DNA from: Patella vulgata
Lineage: Eukaryota; Mollusca; Gastropoda; Patellidae
Length of the DNA: 64,000 bases
Assembly: GCF_932274485.2 (NCBI RefSeq)
Contig: NC_065881.2
Span: 10,140,613 to 10,204,612, forward strand
Direction: 5' to 3'
In this document: positions 58,604 to 64,000 of the stretch, in pieces
How the letters are laid out: each line of letters opens with the position of its first letter
Position numbering within the stretch: the first letter of the stretch is position 1
Position numbers and translations under genes: made by a program
Notes under the pieces: model-generated
The model's database searches: none
What the model was told of the DNA's origin: nothing
The model's input: the letters and a program-made list of their open reading frames with translations, nothing else

Positions 58604-59466
58604 TAAAGGGACCATCCCGATTTTAACAGAGAGAGAGAGAGAGAGAGTGAGAGAAATGGGGTTTAACGTCCACTCGACACAAACTAGGTCATTTCGGGAC
58701 TAACATATGGTTTAATTTTTTATTTCAATATTTCGCTTGCGCGTAGTAGGTGTCTTTAGTAGATAGCAAACCTTAATCTCTCAACCACAAACACATCAGT
58801 ATATCTCAACGTCTTTAGCTACGTTCTCGTAGCTAGGGTCTTTAGCAGCTGGAGGAAACCGAAGGACCCGGAGAAAACCCACGAGGTTGGACAGGCGACC
58901 CTACTCCTTGTCACGTATAACCGGGGATTCGAAACCACACCAGTTGACTCAATGACAGGCTTTATGATACAGCGCGCACATGCTAACCATTCGCCCCCCC
59001 CCCCCCGATTTTAACGGTCTCGGTGATAAAAGTCCGTGTACATGTAAATTTAAAGCGCCAAAGAGGAATAGTGTATTTACTTTGTCTCCAAATATTGAGT
59101 CGTTTGGACGTGAACGTCAAAAACCGCATATCCGGTCAATTTTTTCGTTGGGTGACCCGATTATCTATAGCCGTTCCTTTAGAGGTCTATACAGTGTATT
59201 GCCCACGTGATGTACTTGATAACGGAAGGTAAATTTCACCTACACGTTATTTTATAAAATAAAAGTCTGGTTTATCCAGACACCGTATAATACGGCTTGG
59301 GACGCAGGTCTTCATTTCCAGATGAAGATTGTTGGCATTAAATTGTCTGAAAACGTACCAGTATATTGAGTTAGTTGCTCGGCCTCAAAGTAGAGGATTT
59401 TATGGGTTTTTAACACAAAATTAAGCAGTTTTATTCTCCAAAATATAATCGAGATTGTCCCTTTAA
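58604..59466. mobile_element. TTAAAGGGAC-ended MITE split by a SINE-B
   Basis: Left end TTAAAGGGACCATCCCGATT; right end AATCGAGATTGTCCCTTTAA (inverted match). A SINE-B (58,629-59,005) is inserted near its left end with CGATTTTAAC on both sides. A diverged part of the same family may lie at 22,100-22,160. Confidence 0.72.
58629..59005 (-). repeat. SINE-B inserted in the MITE
   Basis: (GA)n tail, body with an extra segment in the middle (58,760-58,830), reversed head ending CTAACCATTCG and a C-run; target duplication CGATTTTAAC. Confidence 0.87.
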
Positions 59467-59754
59467 ACTACCCCTTTTGTTGCATAGCGATTGACAATTT
59501 TACGCCCATAGGCATAGATTGATTGGCAATTTTTAGTGTCACTGTCGACACAGTAATCCGAAATTTGAAGTAAAATAAGTAAAGAAGCCGATTTCCGGCT
59601 GATCTTTCGAAACGAAATTTTAATCGTATCGAGATTGCCCAAATAGTTTAATCAGGGAACCGCGGTGGTTCAGTGTGTTGGCCGAGAAAGTTTCCCTAAA
59701 GAACGATATCCAGTCGTTCGGATAGGAAGAATAACCGAGATCCCGTTGGAATTC

Positions 59755-60259
59755 AATCTAATTAAAATATAGGGGCCTGTTTCACGAAATTTTAACTAAG
59801 ATAAAATCCAAATTTTAGTAATTTGATTGGATAATATTAGACTGATTTTAGTTATTAGCCAATCAAAATTGAAGTATCTACTAAAATTTGGATTTTAACT
59901 TTAGTTAAAATTTCGAGAAACAGGGCCCAGATCTATATTTCGTTTCGTTTTTTTATACTTTCGATGGCCTACACTACATGAAGATCTGACAAGTTATAGC
60001 GATAGGTCACGTCAGGGGTCAAAAGACCGACTTATGACCCTATGACGTTAGACATTTGATTAACCAATCAGCATTGATGTTACTAGTGGATTACCCACAA
60101 TTCCGTGAAAAACACGCCTAAAGCTCGCCGTAACAGACCGTTTCATTGGTTTATCCCTGACACCATTCAGAACACGAGTTAAGTAAAGTAAAGACAGGTA
60201 AAACGAAATTTTGTACTATAAAAACGAAACGAAATAGTATCTGTGTTTTAACCAGATTA
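59755..60259 (+). mobile_element. F3 MITE, itself carrying another MITE
   Basis: AATCTAATTAAAATA at left, TTTTAACCAGATTA at right, F3 body between (CCAATCAGCATTGATGTTAC). Confidence 0.83.
59771..59937. mobile_element. Foldback MITE with GGGCCTGTTTC ends inside F3
   Basis: GGGCCTGTTTCACGAAATTT and its complement pair over most of the 167 bp (AATTTTAACT, AAATCCAAATTTTAGTA). Confidence 0.85.
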
Positions 60260-60429
60260 GTAGTCCGTAGTGCCGCTGCCCGGGGACTTTATCTCCCTCT
60301 TGTATGGCACACTGTATGGCGTATGTCCGTATTTATTAGCCCAGTCGGTGCAGAAAATTAGGCCGTTAAACCCCATTTCATTTCATCTGTAACAGGTGCC
60401 CCATTTTAGAAATGTATATGGATTTATAT

Positions 60430-61368
60430 ATTACTAGCAGGATACCCGGCTTCGCTCGGGGATCATAACTCCGAAACTGGAAGTGGTAGACTAACGCCAC
60501 CTGGCCTATGTTACTCCCCGGTCCGAGCTACCCCTATACCCCAAATTTCAGACTCGGGGCAGACCTAGTGTAGCCGCCAACCCCGAACAGACCGGCTTCG
60601 CTCGGGGGTCATAACTTCGAAACCGGAAGTGGTAGACTAACGCCACCTGGCCTATGTTACTCCCCGGCAGATGTAGCCGCCAACCCCGAAAAGACAGACT
60701 TCGCTCGGGGGTCATAACTCCGAAACCGGAAGTGGTAGACTAACGCCACCTGGCCTATGTTACTCCTCGGTCCGAGCTACCCCTATACCCCAAATTTCAG
60801 ACACGGGGCAGACCTAGTGTAGCCGCCAACCCCGAACAGACCGGCTTCGCTCGAGGGGTCATAACTCCGAAACCGGAAGTGGTAGACTATACCCCAAATT
60901 TCAGACTCGGGGCAGACCTAGTGTAGCCGCCAACCCCGAACAGACCGGCTTCGCTCGGGGGGGGGGTCATAACTTCGAAACCGGAAGTGGTAAACTAACG
61001 CCACCTGGCCTATGTTACTCCCCGGTCCGAGCTACCCCTATACCCCAAATTTCAGACTCGGGGCAGACCTAGTGTAGCCGCCAACTCCGAACAGACAGAC
61101 AGACAAATGACAGTCACAAATATATAGATAGAAGATAGATAGATATAACTAGCAGGATACCCGGCTTCGCTCGGGGGTCATAACCCCGAAACCGGAAGTG
61201 GTAGACTAACGCCACCTGGCCTATGTTACTCCCGGTCCGAGCTACCCCTATACCCTAAATTTCAGACTCGGGGCATACCTAGTGTAGCCGCCAACCTCGA
61301 ACAGACAGACAGACAGACAAACGACAGTCACAAATATTAGTATAATAATAGAAGATAGATATTATTAT
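60430..61368. repeat. Tandem block of CCGGCTTCGCTCGGGG units with two tails
   Basis: Six units begin (A/C)CCGGCTTCGCTCGGGG and run through CCGGAAGTGGTAGACTAACG, GGTCCGAGCTACCCCTATAC and AGACCTAGTGTAGCCGCCAA, of variable length. Two GACAGACAGACA...AGATAGATA tails end at about 61,145 and 61,368, each block starting TAGCAGGATACCC. It resembles the 3' end of a non-LTR or Penelope-like element multiplied in tandem; class uncertain. Confidence 0.75.
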
Positions 61369-61369
61369 C

Positions 61370-61690
61370 TAGAACATTCGATTCCTGCATTGGCCGAGAA
61401 AGTTCATCCAGATTTTCCGGCGTGGTTCTCTCTTGTCAGTGATGTAGGACGAAGGGCCTGACAAGGACAGCTGTCTAGTCCTTCGGATGAGACGAAAAAC
61501 CGAGGTCCCGTTTATATATTGGAATGCACGTAAAAGATCCCTTGGCAGTTGGAATTCGATATAAGAGTAGCCCGGAGTGCCGCTGTCCGAGCAAAATTTC
61601 CCCCATAACACACTGTATGGCGTATGTCCGTCTTCATTAGCCCAGTTCGGAGCAGAACAGTAGGGGCGTTAAACCCCATTTCATTTCTTT
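61370..61690 (+). repeat. SINE-A, head truncated
   Basis: From ATTCGATTCCTGCATTGGCC through the body to CCCCATTTCATTTC. Confidence 0.88.
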
Positions 61691-61702
61691 ATAAATACTT
61701 AC

Positions 61703-61954
61703 GCGAGAATGCATCTTTAATACACTCCCATTTCTTAACAATGTATATAACACGCTGTTCACAGAGAAATATGGGCAAATGTTTCGGGTCAGAGATAGAT
61801 ATTTCCTCGTCTTCAATAGTTAGTGTAGAAACGTAGGATGTTTTATTTCCTGGTATATTTTTATATCCTATCTTGACGTAATTTACTGCGTGCACATTTC
61901 CTAGTTTGAGATACGATATAAAGTGACACACTACACAATTAACAAGTAAACGAG

Positions 61955-61992
<38 letters not shown>

Positions 61993-62936
61993 GGTTTAAC
62001 GTCCACTCGACACAAACTAGGTCATTTCGGGACTAACATATGGTTTAATTTTATTTCAATAATTCGCTTGCGCGTAGGGGTCTTGAGCAGTGGGAGGAAA
62101 CCGGAGAAAACCCACGAGGTTGGACAGGCGACCCTACTCCTTGTCACGTACAACCGGGTAAGTAAACGACAGCAATTAGCATACATAAATAACACAGAAT
62201 TTTATAACCTGTATAACACAAAATTTATTATTACTTTAGTTACTTTTAGAGAAAGGGTTCAAATAGAATCCGGCACGTATTGCGCACAAAAACAACTGCG
62301 TCCGTTAAGCCGGATTGATTGCTCCCAGAGCCGAGCTTTAGCCAATCAGCGACTACTTTCCCCTTATTACATCATCTCCCCAAAAAGAAACTCAATCTCT
62401 GACAGAATACGCTCTGGGGGTTTGTATGCGGGGAGGTATCTTTAACATCTATGTTTATAAGGAAGAAAGGTGTATTGGATGGCCGGATGGTTAGCACGTG
62501 CGCGTTCTATCATAAGGTCTGTCATTGAGTCAACTGGTGTGGTTTCGATTCCCTGGTTGTACGTGACAAGGAGTAAGGTCGCCTGACCAACCTCGTGGGT
62601 TTTCTCCGGGTCCTCCGGTTTTCTCCGGGTCCTCCGGTTTTCTCCCACTGCTAAAGATCCCTACGCGCACGCGAATTATTGAAATAAAATTGTACCATAT
62701 GGTAGTGGGGAATAAGTCCTGAAATGACTTAGTCTGTGTCGAATCCCTCTCTCCCCAAATACGATTTGCTAAATGTGTGCCGGTATTAAGTATTCCAATT
62801 ATTTCATGTTTATATATTTCCGGTAATTGCAACCAAGGAAGATATTTTAAGGGAATCAATTTTAACCCCACAAATAGCATCAGTAGGAAAGATGAATGTA
62901 ACCCGCATATTTTATATTCTGATTGATGGACAAATA
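61703..62936 (-). CDS. Unidentified host gene, two internal exons
   Basis: Exon A 62936-62763 (acceptor CAAGGCTTGTTAG, donor GTATTTGG) and exon B 61930-61703 (acceptor TTGTTAATTGTGTAG, donor GTAAGT). A enters with two bases and leaves one; B enters with two and leaves one; both are open throughout, 133 residues together. A reads SEYKICGLHSSFLLMLFVGL and PWLQLPEIYKHEIIGILNTG; B reads KLGNVHAVNYVKIGYKNIPG, LTIEDEEISISDPKHLPIF and CEQRVIYIVKKWECIKDAFS. Mostly beta-strand and helix, with no clear membrane span or catalytic motif. I do not recognise the family. More exons must exist on both sides. Two SINE-B copies sit in the intron between them. Confidence 0.7.
61961..62158 (-). repeat. SINE-B, truncated
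   Basis: (GA)n tail to CACGTACAACCGGG; in the intron of the unidentified gene. Confidence 0.87.
62472..62755 (+). repeat. SINE-B with duplicated core motif
   Basis: Head TGGATGGCCGGATGGTTAGC; the core TTTTCTCCGGGTCCTCCGG is present twice in tandem. The tail is replaced by CTCTCTCCCC. It ends within about 8 bases of the donor of exon A. Confidence 0.87.
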
Positions 62937-62996
62937 CTAACAAGCCTTGACTTGACTAGAAGCTGTTTATTGTTTATTTTCTTCATACTATGTATT

Positions 62997-63508
62997 TAAA
63001 GTAGCTAAGTCTCTAACTCAATATCATCAAAAATTTTCGACATTGAAAACACGAATTATTTGTCAATTCAAATCAGCATTGGTCTTGTGATCTTACAGGG
63101 AACAGATGGGCTTCTGATATCCAATATTCAAGACAAAATAAACATTTTACCATTGGTACACGAATCGTGTACCATAATGCGTTTCAGCGCCATTTCGAAC
63201 AAGGGACCCAAAGAACGCGGCTAGACATATTCCACAAGTCATGTGAAATGGTGACGCTATATTCTTATCTGGAGAGCATGCACAATAAATATCATCGGTG
63301 TAGACTGGAATAACCAGACGCTAAATATTGCCATTCGATTGTGACTTCTGGTGTATTTCGCCAAACATAACTGATTAGAAATTACAGTAAAAACAGAAAC
63401 GATTGAATGTAAATCAGTTTATATACCTTCATATTACATTATTATATGCGTTGCGACCCATTTGTGTCAATTTCTAGGTCCCAAATATTAGCGATTTAGC
63501 TCATTTAA
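62997..63508 (+). mobile_element. F1 MITE, full length
   Basis: TTAAAGTAGCTAAGTCTCTA to GCGATTTAGCTCATTTAA, 512 bp. Confidence 0.88.
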
Positions 63509-63556
63509 CATTCAGTATCCTAAAAAAGGGGGCAAATTTTTACCAGTACATTGATT

Positions 63557-63709
63557 ATTGTATACTGGAAATGAAATCAAATCGCAAGCCAGCATCCAGG
63601 CTGATCAGTTTTTTGAAAGTATTAAGAAATTTGTGACAGGAGTGAACTCTGAACTGTGTGTAATGTCTTCTATGATTTACTGGTTACGATATTATTTGCC
63701 ACAACTATG
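63557..63709 (+). CDS. Possible exon, unidentified
   Basis: Open frame reading ASIQADQFFESIKKFVTGVN and CVMSSMIYWLRYYLPQLW, then a strong donor (ATGGTAAGT). The peptide is protein-like, but no clean acceptor in the right frame was found, so the left edge is a guess. Confidence 0.3.
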
Positions 63710-64000
63710 GTAAGTTCAGCGTGTGGTTTCGGGATCCAAAGAAATTGTTTTTCAATGATTCACCTTTTTTACAATTGTTAACAATTGTTTAAAAGAAATG
63801 TTGTTATTAACTAAAGTTACTTATCCCATTGCCTCCAATCATTTCCCTTTATTTTCAATTGAAAGATAAGATATCTGTAATAGGGTATGAATGTATCTAA
63901 CCAATAAGCCTACATGTATTATTATTTTTTGTTCCTTTGTTGAACTTTTTGCATGTGTATGTCTACCTGATTAAATGATAAATGTTTATCTTGTATTGTA

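Larger units (their letters stand above)
59655..60388 (+). repeat. SINE-A split by a nested MITE pair
   Basis: The SINE body breaks at GTTGGAATTC (about 59,754) and resumes at TAGTCCGTAGTGCCGCTGCC (about 60,260), ending with the CATTTCATTTCAT tail. The F3 MITE (59,755-60,259) fills the gap. The SINE head is present but diverged. Confidence 0.8.

Overview
This window is nuclear DNA from an animal, most likely a mollusc (gastropod or bivalve). The evidence is GT-AG introns, AATAAA poly(A) signals, dense tRNA-derived SINEs with an invertebrate-type core (CTCCGGTTTCCTCCCAC), BEL/Pao and Ty3-like LTR elements, and many small foldback or TTAAAG-ended MITEs. The species assignment is inference. Nothing prokaryotic is present. 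Host genes take up a small part of the 64 kb and the rest is layered mobile elements.

Host genes: (1) A complete six-exon FAAP24 (Fanconi anaemia core-complex protein) gene on the minus strand, 14,558-19,457; intron phases agree and the residues match human FAAP24 from memory along the whole length. (2) A galactose-3-O-sulfotransferase-like gene on the plus strand, 25,327-27,220, with a short exon encoding the cytoplasmic tail and a large catalytic exon. (3) A fucosyltransferase-like type II membrane enzyme on the minus strand, 39,287-40,504. (4) Two phase-compatible exons of an unidentified gene on the minus strand, 61,703-62,936. (5) Weaker coding-like segments on the minus strand at 4.3-6.5 kb and on the plus strand near 63.6 kb. 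Genes 2 and 3 both encode predicted Golgi sugar-modifying enzymes and converge on each other about 12 kb apart.

Layout: 0.9-11.9 kb is an old BEL/Pao fossil split by about 6.2 kb of later insertions. At 12.8-14.2 kb there is a large 32-bp minisatellite with two-unit higher-order order, just downstream of FAAP24. FAAP24 introns are filled with SINEs. From 19.5 to 25 kb lie SINEs, hAT-like and foldback MITEs. Gal3ST follows, then a near-perfect 465-bp inverted repeat (27,768-28,867) and nested MITEs to 30.3 kb. From 31 to 46 kb there are SINEs, MITEs, the FucT-like gene, a 53-bp minisatellite and a Ty3-type fossil. At 48,756-55,889 is a young BEL/Pao element with 1,081-bp LTRs that look identical and a 5-bp target duplication. 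A 5'-truncated LINE with an open RT reading frame follows (to about 57.6 kb). The last part holds a triple nest of elements, a CCGGCTTCGCTCGGGG tandem block, more SINEs and the unidentified exons.

Repeat names used here (SINE-A, B, C; F1-F4) are local labels. SINE-A has a tRNA-like head and a CATTT tail; SINE-B has a GGATGGCCGAATGG head and a (CT)n tail; SINE-C has a GGATGGCCGAGTGG head. F1 and F2 are MITEs ending TTAAAG; F3 is a MITE ending AATCTGATTAAAA; F4 carries GCCCACATTTTC termini.
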